64,000 nucleotides of DNA, taken from Saccharibacillus endophyticus. GTDB lineage: Bacteria; Bacillota; Bacilli; Paenibacillales; Paenibacillaceae. The notes beneath the pieces are model-generated. The model had not been told where the DNA came from. It made no database searches and saw only the letters and a program-made list of their open reading frames with translations. Every line of letters starts with the position of its first letter. The first letter of the stretch is position 1. Location: positions 124,001-188,000 of the forward strand of contig NZ_JAAZWE010000003.1 in NCBI RefSeq assembly GCF_013185185.1. Reading direction: 5' to 3'. Below are positions 9,320 through 18,257 of this stretch, in pieces. Both the position numbers and the translations under genes were made by a program.

Positions 9320-9369
9320 GTGTTAAAAAATAAGGGAAGAATAAGCACGGATGCAAGGGGGAGAACGGG

Positions 9370-9666
9370 ATGGCCTGGATCGCTTCGCAAGCTTATTATC
9401 AAGTGCAGCGCGAAGTCAGCGAAGGACAGCAGCGTTGCAGCGTGTCAGACCGCCGGATTGACCTGTATCATGATCGGATCACCACGCATCGCCGGGAATT
9501 CGAACTGGGACACGTATTCGATATTTCTTACCGCCGAATAGGCGGAGGCATCGGAATGCTCTACCTGCACACGAGCATCGGCGTGTTTTCTTATACGGTA
9601 AATACCGATCCGATGCCGTTTATTGCCTGCTTTAAATCGATGCCGGGCGAAAAGGCTTCCGAATGA
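9370..9666 (+). CDS. small conserved-looking protein of unknown function
   Basis: I do not recognise this 98-residue protein. It is probably real: AAGGGGGAGAACGGG precedes its ATG and it sits between two good terminators as its own transcript. It has no signal peptide or membrane segment. The middle shows alternating hydrophobic residues (RRIDLYHDRITTHRREFEL, then HVFDISYRR), suggesting a beta-rich fold, perhaps a PH-like or lipocalin-like sheet. That is an impression from the pattern only. Confidence 0.7.
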   Translation: MAWIASQAYYQVQREVSEGQQRCSVSDRRIDLYHDRITTHRREFELGHVFDISYRRIGGGIGMLYLHTSIGVFSYTVNTDPMPFIACFKSMPGEKASE

Positions 9667-9699
9667 ACCGATTTCATTGCAATATTAAATGTTTATTTT

Positions 9700-9740
9700 A
9701 GGCTGCATCCGCGCTTTTGCGTAGATGCAGCCTTTACTTT
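9700..9740 (+). terminator. terminator after the small protein gene
   Basis: AGGCTGCATC (9700-9709) pairs with GATGCAGCCT (9724-9733), followed by TTACTTTTTA. A 10-bp stem with a T-rich tail closes the single-gene transcript. Confidence 0.85.
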
Positions 9741-9770
9741 TTATCAGTAAAGTCGTTTGAAGATCAAATC

Positions 9771-9804
9771 TAACGTTGACGTTAACGTTATTATGATGTA
9801 ATAT
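9771..9804 (+). promoter_or_regulatory. sigma-A promoter with palindromic operator for merR-MFS
   Basis: TTGACG (9776-9781) and TAATAT (9799-9804) are separated by 17 bp. The -35 box is overlapped by the inverted repeat TAACGTT/AACGTTA (9771-9777 and 9784-9790). MerR-type repressor-activators normally bind a dyad in the promoter, so the encoded MerR protein may bind here and control itself and the efflux gene. Confidence 0.7.
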
Positions 9805-9847
9805 ACATATGTAAAAGTTGTTATATTAAAAAGGAGGGCGTTACATC

Positions 9848-10324
9848 GTGTTCAAAATCGACGAAGTCGCCCGGGAGACGGGACTTACCAAACGGACGAT
9901 TCGCTATTACGAAGAAATCGGACTGATGCCCGCCCCGGAACGCAGCGAGGGCGGAACGCGTCAGTATACGCAAGCGCATATCGAGCATTTGCAGCGCGTC
10001 ATCTCGGCACGCGACGTACTGGGGTTTTCGCTGCAAGAGATTCAGGAATATATGGGCTATGCGCAGGCATTGACGGGACAGCGCGAACTGTATCCGCAGA
10101 TCCGCGAGCCCGAGCGTCAATTGGAGAAGCTGCGCGAAATGGACGGTACGTTGGAAGCCCAGCTTCGCGCCCTGGACGAGAAAGTCGGTAAAATTTTGGC
10201 GATGAAGCAGGAGCTGGAACAGTTCCGTAATCGCGTAAACGCCGGGATTGCCAGACTGGAACACGAACATCTGCAAAACGAACATCAACCTGAAACCAAA
10301 ATCACGGAGGGGAAAAACTCATGA
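9848..10324 (+). CDS. MerR-family transcriptional regulator
   Basis: A 158-residue MerR regulator. Its winged helix is at residues 1-70 (IDEVARETGLTKRTIRYYEEIGLM), followed by a long dimerisation helix (about 80-125) rich in Leu, Glu and Arg. There is no Cys cluster for metals, so a drug-like or organic effector is more likely. The start is a GTG at 9848 with AAGGAGG eight bases upstream. Its stop overlaps the ATG of the MFS exporter (ATGA), which strongly suggests that it regulates this efflux pump. Confidence 0.93.
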   Translation: MFKIDEVARETGLTKRTIRYYEEIGLMPAPERSEGGTRQYTQAHIEHLQRVISARDVLGFSLQEIQEYMGYAQALTGQRELYPQIREPERQLEKLREMDGTLEAQLRALDEKVGKILAMKQELEQFRNRVNAGIARLEHEHLQNEHQPETKITEGKNS

Positions 10325-11556
10325 AAAGCGAAACGCCGATACATGCCAACACACTGCCTCCCGAGGGAAAATCCCTGAAGGAAGGCGGTTTTTTATCGCA
10401 GCCGAAAGCGGTCTGGGCCGTCATGTTTGCCTGCATTATCTCGTTTATGGGCATCGGACTGGTCGATCCGATCCTGCCGGCGATTGCCACGCAATTGGAC
10501 GCATCGCCGAGCCAAGTGTCGCTGCTGTTCACCAGTTATAACTTCGTCACCGGCGTCGCGATGCTGATCACGGGGTTCGTTTCGAGCCGGATCGGGGTTA
10601 AAAAGACGCTGCTCAGCGGCATTTTACTCACCGTCGTATTCGCGGCGTTGGCCGGTTCGTCGGATACCATCGCTCAGATCGTCGGTTTCCGCGGCGGTTG
10701 GGGACTTGGGAACGCGTTGTTCATCGCAACGGCACTATCGGCGATTGTGGGACTTTCAACGTCGGGCACGGCGAAAGCGATTATTTTATATGAAGCCGCA
10801 CTGGGCCTCGGGATCGCGGTCGGCCCGCTGCTGGGCGGAGAGCTTGGCTCGATTTCGTGGAGAGGACCTTTCTTCGGCGTCAGCGTGTTGATGGCTCTTG
10901 CCTTTGTGGCCGTCACTGTGCTGCTGCCGAAGATTCCGAAACCGAAAACGACCAGCAAATTATCCGATCCGTTTAAAGCGCTGGCGTTTCCGTCACTGAT
11001 GACGCTCGGCATCGTGGCTTTCCTGTACAACTTCGGCTTTTTCACCTTGATGGCGTATTCGCCTTACGTGATGGAACTGGACGAGCACGGACTGGGGTAC
11101 GTGTTCTTCGGTTGGGGTCTGCTGCTCGCGATTACTTCCGTATTCGTGGCTCCGCGCATTCAAAGCCGTTTCGGTACCGTTCGTTCAATGGCGGTGATGC
11201 TGACGCTGTTCGCGATCGACCTGCTGGCGATGGCGATCGGCACGGTGATGGGCAGTCCGACTACCGTTATCGTCTGCGTCATCGTTGCCGGTGCGTTCCT
11301 CGGTATCAATAATACGCTGATCACCACGGCGGTCATGGAGTCGGCTCCGGTCGAACGTTCCACCGCATCCGCGGCTTACAGCTTCGTTCGGTTTATGGGC
11401 GGCGCGGTGTCTCCGTTCCTGGCCGGCAAACTGGCGGAATGGTTCAGCGCGGAAATGCCGTTTTACTTCGGTGCGGCGATGGTGGTTATCGGGGTTGTCG
11501 CATTGCTGCTGAGACGTCGCCATCTGTCGCATATCGATGCGGCGATCAGTCATTAA
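10321..11556 (+). CDS. MFS drug-efflux transporter
   Basis: The 411-residue protein has 12 predicted membrane segments, beginning near residue 36 (AVMFACIISFMGIGLVDPIL), and the MFS loop motif after TM2 (FVSSRIGVKK). LVDPILPAIATQL is the TM1 pattern of the DHA1 drug:H+ antiporter group. It exports small molecules across the cytoplasmic membrane. It is translationally coupled to the MerR gene and followed 33 bp later by uspA, so the three form a likely operon with a stress or drug theme. The substrate is unknown. Confidence 0.92.
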   Translation: MKSETPIHANTLPPEGKSLKEGGFLSQPKAVWAVMFACIISFMGIGLVDPILPAIATQLDASPSQVSLLFTSYNFVTGVAMLITGFVSSRIGVKKTLLSGILLTVVFAALAGSSDTIAQIVGFRGGWGLGNALFIATALSAIVGLSTSGTAKAIILYEAALGLGIAVGPLLGGELGSISWRGPFFGVSVLMALAFVAVTVLLPKIPKPKTTSKLSDPFKALAFPSLMTLGIVAFLYNFGFFTLMAYSPYVMELDEHGLGYVFFGWGLLLAITSVFVAPRIQSRFGTVRSMAVMLTLFAIDLLAMAIGTVMGSPTTVIVCVIVAGAFLGINNTLITTAVMESAPVERSTASAAYSFVRFMGGAVSPFLAGKLAEWFSAEMPFYFGAAMVVIGVVALLLRRRHLSHIDAAISH

Positions 11557-11589
11557 GACTCAACCTTTTACAGAGAGGAAGCGGGAAAA

Positions 11590-12009
11590 ATGAAGCATAT
11601 CGTAGCAGCCATAGACGGTTCGGCAGGTTCGGTACGGGCTTTGGAAGAAGCGATTAAGCTGGGGATGTCTTTGGCTGAATCTCCGAAAGTGACGGCATTG
11701 CATATTGATTCGTTCGTGTCGATGAATGAGCCGCCGTTCGGCGTCGACCCGGACGAGCGGATCGAGGCAGAGGGATTGGCACTGTTGCAGTCGGCCGGGG
11801 AGAAGCTTGCGGCTTCGGGGCTTGCTTACGGGACAGCCGTGCGAAAAGGAGATGCGGCGCGCGGGATTTGCGAGTTCGCCCGCAGCGAGAGCGCGGATCT
11901 GATCGTGATCGGCACGCGCGGGCATGGCCTGGCGGCCGAACTGCTGCTGGGCAGCGTAAGCCACAAAGTCATTCAGCACGCGCCGTGTCCGGTGATGACG
12001 ATTCGATAA
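11590..12009 (+). CDS. universal stress protein, UspA family
   Basis: A 139-residue single-domain Usp. The N-terminus MKHIVAAIDGS is strand 1 with the nucleotide-contacting Asp. The C-terminal GTRGHGLAAELLLGSVS fits the ATP-binding pattern Gly-x2-Gly-x9-Gly-Ser, so this is an ATP-binding type. GAGAGGAAGCGGG precedes the start. It follows the MFS gene by 33 bp without a terminator and should be cotranscribed. Its exact stress role is not known. Confidence 0.93.
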   Translation: MKHIVAAIDGSAGSVRALEEAIKLGMSLAESPKVTALHIDSFVSMNEPPFGVDPDERIEAEGLALLQSAGEKLAASGLAYGTAVRKGDAARGICEFARSESADLIVIGTRGHGLAAELLLGSVSHKVIQHAPCPVMTIR

Positions 12010-12092
12010 GCAGGACAGGCGGGATGTAACTCTGTAAGGAAAGTTGTAAAAAGTACAAGATTATCTTTTTAAAAGTGCCAATCTGCGAGCCT

Positions 12093-12241
12093 AAGTTGCA
12101 GAATATGCATCATTTTTCGAAATAAGAGGTTTGCAAGGGCGCATTATTGCTGATTTTGTTGCAAAAACTACAACTTGAGCCTACTCAGTATCGTTTTACG
12201 CATAAAATGTTGTACAAACTGCAAGATTGCAAGATTGCAAG
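12093..12241. repeat. degenerate intergenic repeats upstream of the helicase gene
   Basis: The 426-bp spacer 12010-12435 has no gene. A unit at about 12094-12120 has the pattern TTGCA-N7-CATCATTTTTCG, similar to four units at 23563-23750. At 12221-12241 the octamer GCAAGATT is repeated (2.6 copies). A TATAAT box at 12363-12368 may be the helicase -10 element. Confidence 0.45.
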
Positions 12242-12256
12242 TCTGTAGCTTGATCA

Positions 12257-12294
12257 AGCATCCTTTCCCTTCAATAGGCGAAAGGGTGCTTTTT
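12257..12294 (+). terminator. terminator-like hairpin between uspA and the helicase gene
   Basis: AGCATCCTTTC and GAAAGGGTGCT form an 11-position stem with a wobble, followed by TTTTGG. It probably ends the merR-MFS-uspA transcript, although the U run is short. Confidence 0.65.
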
Positions 12295-12435
12295 GGCGTT
12301 GCAGTCTGGTATGCTTAGAACAGTATGAGAATCTTGTATTTCTATTTGCATTTGGGAGCCCCTATAATAAAAGAAGTTATCTCAATCTTAGGCATTCACG
12401 CCACGAACGATTACATCTAAAGGTGGAACAAAGAA

Positions 12436-13920
12436 ATGACAAAAGAAATCGAACAATTCACGCAGCTCGGGATCGGCGAAGCGCTGACGGCTGCATTGCT
12501 TGAATACGGAATCGACAAGCCGAGTCCGATCCAGGCGGAAGCGATTCCGCCTATCCTGGAAGGGCGCGACGTACTGGCCCAATCCCAGACGGGGACGGGC
12601 AAAACGCTCAGTTATCTGCTGCCTTTGCTTCAAAAGATCGATGCGGAGAAAAAAGAAAGCCAAGTGCTCGTCATCGCGCCGACGCAGGAATTGGCGATGC
12701 AAATCGTGCGCGAAGGCGAAAAGTACGGCGCTCCGCTCGGCATCGGCACGATCGGTCTGATCGGCGGCGCTTCGGCCGCTCGGCAGATCGAAAAGCTGCG
12801 CCAGCGTCCGCATCTGGTCGTCGGCACGCCGGGACGCCTGCGCGAGCTGTTGTCCACGCGCAAGCTGAAGCTGCATGAAGTGCGCACCATCGTGCTCGAC
12901 GAAGCCGATCAAATTTTCCAAATGGGCGGAGCCGACGATGTGCGCGGACTGCTCAAGGGAGCGCTTCGCGATCGTCAGCTGATCTTCCTGTCCGCGACGC
13001 TGGGGCAAGACGTTCGCGGATTGGCGGATCGCGAGATGCGCGATCCGGTCGATGTCGGCATCGAACCGGAACAAAAGCTGGCGAAGTTGACGCAGCATCT
13101 GTATTTCGTGTGCCAAGAACGCGATCGGATCGATACGCTGCGCCGCGTCGTGCGGCATTACAATCCGCAGCGCGTCATCGTATTCGTCAACCAGACGGAA
13201 ACGATCGCCGAAGTGGAAGCCAAGCTGAACCACCTGGGACTTGAAGCGCGCACGCTGTACGGCGATTCGGACAAAGTCACTCGGGCGACGGTGCTGTCGC
13301 AGTTCCGCTCCGGCAAGTTCCGATTGCTCGTCGCAACCGACGTTGCCGCGCGCGGCTTGGACATTCCGGGACTGGAACTGGTCGTGCATCTCGATCCGGC
13401 AGCGGATTCGGAGCATTACGTTCACCGTGCGGGCCGCACCGGTCGCATGGGACGCAAAGGCTTGTCCGTGTCGATCGTGACCGACCGCCAAGCATTCATC
13501 ATGCGCAAATTCTCGCGCGAGCTGGATACGCAAATCGTAGAGCGCGCGTTGTACGAAGGTGCCGTGCTGTCGCCGGAAGAAGCGGACGAGCGCCGTTCGG
13601 GGGCGTCCCGCCGGACTCCGAAAAAACCGGCTAATCCTTCGTCGAACGGACGGAACATATCGGTTAAAGGCAGCGCCGCTGTGAACGAGTCAGGTCAAAA
13701 TCGTACTTCGAGCTTTGACAGCGGTACTTCGGATAGCGCTCACGGGGAGGCGCCGAAACGTTCGGCCGCTCCAGGAACCGGTAGCCGCGCAAATACGGGC
13801 AAGCCTTCCGCTCCGGCTGGTCGCGGACCCAAGAGCGGCAAAAAGCAGCCGAACAAAGACAAAGGCGCACCGAAATGGCTGAAAGATAAACGGTCCGCGC
13901 AGGACCCTTCTCAACAATAA
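12436..13920 (+). CDS. DEAD-box ATP-dependent RNA helicase
   Basis: A 494-residue helicase with all core motifs: Q motif (SPIQAEAIPP), Walker A AQSQTGTGKT near residue 55, PTQELA, TPGRL, DEAD (VLDEADQIF), SAT, then RGLDIPG and HRAGRTGRMG in the second RecA domain. It unwinds RNA duplexes in ribosome assembly or mRNA decay. Residues from about 385 on are a low-complexity Ser/Gly/Lys/Arg tail, likely a disordered RNA-binding extension as in CshA/CshB-type proteins. AAAGGTGG precedes the ATG by 9-10 nt. It stands alone after a 426-bp spacer that could hold a cold-responsive leader. Confidence 0.94.
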   Translation: MTKEIEQFTQLGIGEALTAALLEYGIDKPSPIQAEAIPPILEGRDVLAQSQTGTGKTLSYLLPLLQKIDAEKKESQVLVIAPTQELAMQIVREGEKYGAPLGIGTIGLIGGASAARQIEKLRQRPHLVVGTPGRLRELLSTRKLKLHEVRTIVLDEADQIFQMGGADDVRGLLKGALRDRQLIFLSATLGQDVRGLADREMRDPVDVGIEPEQKLAKLTQHLYFVCQERDRIDTLRRVVRHYNPQRVIVFVNQTETIAEVEAKLNHLGLEARTLYGDSDKVTRATVLSQFRSGKFRLLVATDVAARGLDIPGLELVVHLDPAADSEHYVHRAGRTGRMGRKGLSVSIVTDRQAFIMRKFSRELDTQIVERALYEGAVLSPEEADERRSGASRRTPKKPANPSSNGRNISVKGSAAVNESGQNRTSSFDSGTSDSAHGEAPKRSAAPGTGSRANTGKPSAPAGRGPKSGKKQPNKDKGAPKWLKDKRSAQDPSQQ

Positions 13921-13986
13921 GATCGGATGAATGGCGAGGCTCGCGCGAGTTCGAGCATTAGATAGACGCAGAAGAGGTGAAGGAGT

Positions 13987-14748
13987 ATGAGTGAACAAGC
14001 CATCCTGAAGGTAGGAAGGCTGACCGGCGGTTATAGCGTGAACAAGCCGGTCCTGCACGATGTCGATTTTGAAGTCGCTCCGGGCGAGATGGTCGGCTTG
14101 ATCGGTCTGAACGGCGCGGGCAAAAGTACGACGATGAAGCACATTCTGGGCCTGATGTCCCCGCGGGAAGGCGAGGTTCGAATCGGCGGCTCGCTGCTTA
14201 AAGACGACCCGGGGAGTTATCGCGCTTCGCTCGCTTTCGTGCCCGAGTCTCCGGTATTGTACGAGGAATTGACGGTACGCGAGCATCTGGAGTTTACGGC
14301 TCGCGCGTATGGCGTCGATCATGCCGTATTCGAAGAACGGGCGGAACGGCTGCTGAAGCTTTTTTACATGAAGGACAAGGAGCATAGCCTTTCTTCGCAT
14401 CTCTCCAAAGGGATGAAGCAGAAGGTCATGATCATGTGCGCCTTCATCGCGCGTCCGCCGCTGTACGTGATCGACGAGCCGTTCCTCGGCCTCGATCCGC
14501 TCGGCATCCGCGATCTGCTGGAATACATGGTCGAGGTCAACCGCGAAGGGGCTTCGATTCTGCTCAGCTCGCATATCTTGTCCACGATCGAGAACTACTG
14601 CAATCGCTTCGTGATTTTGCATAAAGGCCGCATTATCGTGCAGGGAACGTTGGAAGATATTCGAGCGGCAGCAAACATGCCCGGCGCTTCTCTCGAAGAC
14701 ATGTTCGACCGATTGGTTCGGGCCGAGGGCGCGGGAGGCATTCAATGA
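13987..14748 (+). CDS. ecsA: ABC transporter ATPase EcsA
   Basis: A 253-residue ATPase with Walker A GLNGAGKST near residue 38-46, Q-loop region, signature LSKGMKQK, Walker B YVIDEPFLGLDP and the H-loop (LLSSHI). The signature with KGMKQKVMIMCAF, and coupling to a large EcsB-type membrane protein, fit EcsA. In Bacillus, Ecs affects secretion, regulated proteolysis and competence. AAGAGGTGAAGGAGT precedes the start. It overlaps ecsB by four bases (ATGA). No ecsC follows. Confidence 0.9.
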   Translation: MSEQAILKVGRLTGGYSVNKPVLHDVDFEVAPGEMVGLIGLNGAGKSTTMKHILGLMSPREGEVRIGGSLLKDDPGSYRASLAFVPESPVLYEELTVREHLEFTARAYGVDHAVFEERAERLLKLFYMKDKEHSLSSHLSKGMKQKVMIMCAFIARPPLYVIDEPFLGLDPLGIRDLLEYMVEVNREGASILLSSHILSTIENYCNRFVILHKGRIIVQGTLEDIRAAANMPGASLEDMFDRLVRAEGAGGIQ

Positions 14749-16058
14749 CCGGCCGCACGGAAAACGGCGAAAACGGACGTCCGATCGTGTCCGGCCTTCC
14801 GTGGGCGCCCGGAACGATCGCTCCGATGACGGCCGAAGGCATGACGGCGATGCGGGGAAAAAGGCGTTCGGTTTTCCTGGGCCGCATCCTGCCTTACATG
14901 CCGTATATCATTCAAAGCGGACTTGCCGTATCGGTCCTGCTGTTGTTGATCCTGTTCTCGGCGTGGTACACGTCGATCCTGCAGGATATGCCGGCAGGCT
15001 TTCCGATCCAATGGATTCTGCCTATCCTGATTTTCCCGCTGGCGGCTTGGAGCAGCTTCCGGACCTATCTGCAATCGGCGGATACGGTCTTCCTGCTGCC
15101 GCTTGAAACGCAAATGAAGGCGTACTTTGCCCCGGCTTGGCGCGCAGGCGTTACGGGCAAGCTGCTTCTGGCATGGCTCGTGCTGCTCGTGGCTTGGCCG
15201 ATCTATATCCGCGTGCTGCCGGACGATCATGCGAATTTGTGGGCGAGTTTGCTGCTGGTACTCGGGTTGAAACTGCTGTTCGCCTACGGTGCTTGGCAGG
15301 AACATCGGATGGTTTCCGCCCGTCAATCCGACGTCTATCGGCTGCTGCGCTGGGTGTTATCCGTCGCAATCGTATTCGCTTGGTTTTGGCTGCCGCTATT
15401 TTGGTCCGTTATCGCAATCGTCGTCCTCGCGGCGCTCTATGCGCTTGCGCTGCGTTTCCCGCCCAAGCATCGCGTACCTTGGGAACGTCTGATCGCGGTC
15501 GAAAAAGCACAAGCAGGCCGCGCGATGCGGATGCTCGGCTGGTTCGTGGACGTGCCCACGCAGGACCCTCGCGTCTATCGTCGCAGTCTGTTGTCGGGCG
15601 TGGGACGGTCGATCCCGTGGAAACCGGAGGAAGCGTATCGCTTCCTGCTGACGCGTTCGTTTATTCGCGGCGATATGCTCGGAATGGCGGCTCGATTGGC
15701 GGTCGTCGGGTTCGTTCTCCAACTGCTCGCCCGAGAATCCTGGTTGGGCGTTGCTTTGCTGCTGCTGTTCACCTTCATGATCGGGATGCAGCTTAACGGA
15801 CTGCGCCGCACTCATGCGGATTCGCTCTGGCTCGGGCTTTACCCGATTCCCGAGGATTCGCGCGTACGCGCCGGCCTGCATCTCATGATTCGCGTTCTGT
15901 TCATTGCTTCGGCGTTCATGTGGCTGCCGTTCCTGCTTACGCTGCCGTCCGATCCGCTGCTTGCGGTCGGAGCACTGGCTGCGGCTTGGGTACTGTGCTT
16001 CCTGCTGCACAATTCCGCCGGGCGGAAGTGGCGCAAGCTGGAGGGGGAAGACGAGTAA
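14745..16058 (+). CDS. ecsB: ABC transporter permease EcsB
   Basis: A 437-residue membrane protein, slightly longer than B. subtilis EcsB (about 408). It has a hydrophilic N-terminus of about 45 residues, then two hydrophobic pairs (about 50-110), more segments at about 140-175 and 200-235, a cytoplasmic Arg-rich loop with KAQAGRAMRMLGWFVDVP, and C-terminal segments at about 305-345 and 375-425. The GWFVDVPTQ stretch is typical of EcsB. It forms the membrane part of the Ecs transporter, whose substrate is unknown. Translation is coupled to ecsA. Confidence 0.9.
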   Translation: MTGRTENGENGRPIVSGLPWAPGTIAPMTAEGMTAMRGKRRSVFLGRILPYMPYIIQSGLAVSVLLLLILFSAWYTSILQDMPAGFPIQWILPILIFPLAAWSSFRTYLQSADTVFLLPLETQMKAYFAPAWRAGVTGKLLLAWLVLLVAWPIYIRVLPDDHANLWASLLLVLGLKLLFAYGAWQEHRMVSARQSDVYRLLRWVLSVAIVFAWFWLPLFWSVIAIVVLAALYALALRFPPKHRVPWERLIAVEKAQAGRAMRMLGWFVDVPTQDPRVYRRSLLSGVGRSIPWKPEEAYRFLLTRSFIRGDMLGMAARLAVVGFVLQLLARESWLGVALLLLFTFMIGMQLNGLRRTHADSLWLGLYPIPEDSRVRAGLHLMIRVLFIASAFMWLPFLLTLPSDPLLAVGALAAAWVLCFLLHNSAGRKWRKLEGEDE

Positions 16059-16075
16059 TAGATCCGAGCAACCTG

Positions 16076-16107
16076 AAAATCCGGACAGCTGGCTGTCCGG
16101 ATTTTTT
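16076..16107 (+). terminator. bidirectional terminator after ecsB
   Basis: AATCCGGACA and TGTCCGGATT form a 10-bp stem followed by TTTTTT on the plus strand and TTTT on the minus strand. It can end ecsAB and also the convergent MFS gene. Confidence 0.9.
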
Positions 16108-16201
16108 GTGTGCAAAGAAAACGATGATATCGACAGCCTGAACTTCATTGTCGAATGAAGCTGCGGCTATAATCGGAGGAGTAACCGATCAACATCCCCG
16201 A

Positions 16202-17365
16202 TTATCGGAATCCGTGTTTTTTGGCACTTCCTGCAACAAATAAAGCGACCAGCGATAAAGCTAACATGACCCAGCTGAACGATGCAGCTCCCCATTGGTT
16301 CAAAAGAACGCCTCCTACCATTCCTCCAAGGGCAATAGCCAGATTCCAAACGGTTGTATTGATCGGCATGACGAGATCCACGCCTTGTTCGCCCGCAGCT
16401 TGAGCAAGCGCGGTCTGGAGCAGGGTAGCGGCACCGCCGAACGTAAGACCCCACAAGGCAACAGAACCGAAGACGACGATCATGTGCCCGCTCCACAAAC
16501 CTAATATAAGAGAAATCAAGGAAAATCCTGCGAGGCTCGCGAGAACCAGCATGCGCAAGCGCCGATCAATAAACATGCCCGTAATCCAAATGCCCACCAA
16601 TGCCATCAGACCGAATATAAGCAGGATGAGCCCGACCTGGGATTCCAAACCGACATCGGCGAGAAAAGGAGCGATGTATGTATACAAAATATTATGAGAC
16701 AACATCCAAGCCAAAACGACAGTCAAAATGGGAATGATGCCTGGGGTGAACAGGACTTGCTTGACGGAGACGCGCTTATCCGCCGGCTGCCCCGGATAAT
16801 CCGGTACTTTCCAAAGTATCCAGAAAATCAGTATAAAGGCCAGCAGCGACATCAGCCAGAACACCGAGCGCCAGCCCATGAATGAACCCAGCAGCGTACC
16901 TGCCGGAACACCGAACGATAAAGCAATCGGCGTTCCGATCATAGCCACGGCCATCCCTCTTCCTTTCAGATGCTCAGGTACCATGCGTAATGCGTAACCG
17001 CCGATCTGACCCCAGGAAACACCCGCAGCGACGCCGGCGAAGAAACGGGCGAAAAGCGTCAGCGCATAGTTTGACGAAAGAGCAGTAACGGTGTTAAAGA
17101 TCAGAAAACCGAAAATAGACAGAAGCAAAAGCGGACGCCGGCGCCAGCTCTTTGTCAGTACGGCTACGGGTATGGCGGCAACCAGCGACCCGACCGCATA
17201 AAAAGTGACCAGTTGTCCCGCGCTCGACTCGGAAATTCGCAGCCCTTCTTTGATTTGCGGCAGCAATCCCGCAGGAAGCGTTTCGGTCATAATGGCTATA
17301 AAACCCGCCATAGCCAGGGCAAGCAAACCGAACCACGGAAAACGACGAGCAGATAGATGCGACAT
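16202..17365 (-). CDS. MFS transporter, DHA1-type efflux
   Basis: A 387-residue MFS protein with 12 predicted segments. The N-terminus (FGLLALAMAGFIAIMTETLP) and VFWLMSLLAFILIF are like AraJ/YdhP-type exporters of sugars or drugs. The start at 17365 is set by AAAGGAGC seven bases upstream; the open frame extends 30 codons into the promoter region but has no site there. It is divergent from a TetR gene, the classic repressor/efflux arrangement, and the spacer carries repeated operator-like boxes. GC content in this pair is a little lower than nearby, which might mean acquisition. Confidence 0.92.
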   Translation of the reverse strand: MSHLSARRFPWFGLLALAMAGFIAIMTETLPAGLLPQIKEGLRISESSAGQLVTFYAVGSLVAAIPVAVLTKSWRRRPLLLLSIFGFLIFNTVTALSSNYALTLFARFFAGVAAGVSWGQIGGYALRMVPEHLKGRGMAVAMIGTPIALSFGVPAGTLLGSFMGWRSVFWLMSLLAFILIFWILWKVPDYPGQPADKRVSVKQVLFTPGIIPILTVVLAWMLSHNILYTYIAPFLADVGLESQVGLILLIFGLMALVGIWITGMFIDRRLRMLVLASLAGFSLISLILGLWSGHMIVVFGSVALWGLTFGGAATLLQTALAQAAGEQGVDLVMPINTTVWNLAIALGGMVGGVLLNQWGAASFSWVMLALSLVALFVAGSAKKHGFR

Positions 17366-17395
17366 TCGTACAGCTCCTTTGAGATCATATCGAAT

Positions 17396-17474
17396 AATTA
17401 ATCGACTTTTGGATCGATCATTCCTTATATTATTCAGAGCAGCCGCTCTTGTCAATGATTTATGGATCGATTAG
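17396..17474. promoter_or_regulatory. operator candidates between the divergent MFS and tetR genes
   Basis: The 13-bp box TT-T/A-TGGATCGAT-C/T-A occurs at about 17408-17420 and 17460-17472 in the same orientation, and AATTAATCGA at 17396-17405 is a related inverted half. The boxes flank the AT-rich promoter segment (TTATATTATT and TATATAATT). A TetR protein that represses both directions would be expected to bind here. Confidence 0.5.
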
Positions 17475-17505
17475 TATATAATTAAGAAAAGGGAGGGAAT
17501 CTCTA

Positions 17506-18117
17506 ATGGCAAGAACGGGACGTCCGCGCATTTTCGATCGGGATGAAGCTGTATTACAGGCGATGCTTCTTTTTTGGGAGCAAGGATTCGAGGCTACTTC
17601 ATTGCTTCAGCTTCGAGCAGTCATGGGGGATATTTCGGCAGCCAGCTTTTATGCGGCTTTTGAATCCAAAGAAGCGCTGTACAAAGAAGTCGTGGAACGA
17701 TATATGAATACGTTCGGACGCGTGACGAAAAGTTTTTCGGATCTTGCGCTTTCGCCGAAAGAAGCGATTGAAACTACATTGAGAAGTACCGCGAAAATGC
17801 AAACAGACAGCGCGCATCCGTCCGGTTGTTTAATCGTGCTGTCGGCTACTACGTGTTCTTCCAAAAATAATCATATCCGCGACATTGCCGCCGAGAAAAG
17901 AAAGCTGACTCGCAATCGCCTGCAGGATTGCATCCGGCGTGCCGTGGATATAGGCGAACTCCCTGCTTCCACGGATATAGACATGCTAACCACCGTATTC
18001 GATACTTTTATGCAAGGCATCTCTACACAGGCTCGGGACGGCGTTCCTTTTGAAACGATCGATCAGGCAATCACGAAATTCATGGAAATCTGGAATCTTG
18101 TTCGACAGTCGGCCTGA
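17506..18117 (+). CDS. TetR/AcrR-family repressor
   Basis: A 203-residue TetR protein. The N-terminal helix-turn-helix covers about residues 8-55 (TSLLQLRAVMGDISAASFYA). The C-terminal ligand domain has the CLIVLSATT segment typical of the TetR_C_6/YcdC-like subgroup. AAGGGAGGG precedes the ATG. It should repress the divergent MFS exporter and itself, being released by a substrate of the pump. Confidence 0.93.
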   Translation: MARTGRPRIFDRDEAVLQAMLLFWEQGFEATSLLQLRAVMGDISAASFYAAFESKEALYKEVVERYMNTFGRVTKSFSDLALSPKEAIETTLRSTAKMQTDSAHPSGCLIVLSATTCSSKNNHIRDIAAEKRKLTRNRLQDCIRRAVDIGELPASTDIDMLTTVFDTFMQGISTQARDGVPFETIDQAITKFMEIWNLVRQSA

Positions 18118-18172
18118 CCTGATTCGGGAACGTCCTAAGGCGTACTTTGTTTTCTTCGCAAGTCCATAAAGC

Positions 18173-18207
18173 AAAAAAAAGGCTGTTGAGAAATTCTCAA
18201 CAGCCTT
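18173..18207 (-). terminator. terminator after the aminotransferase gene
   Basis: AAGGCTGTTGAGAA (18179-18192) pairs with TTCTCAACAGCCTT (18194-18207). An A run at 18173-18180 gives a U8 tract on the minus strand, so it ends the aminotransferase transcript; it also lies after tetR. Confidence 0.88.
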
Positions 18208-18257
18208 GTGGGGCATAAATCCGAATATTCAATTTGAACGCTTAACGTCAAAGATTT

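Noticed and set aside
17366..17455. Longer N-terminus for the MFS protein
   Set aside because: The extra 30 residues are hydrophilic, overlap the promoter region and lack a ribosome binding site; AAAGGAGC fixes the ATG at 17365.
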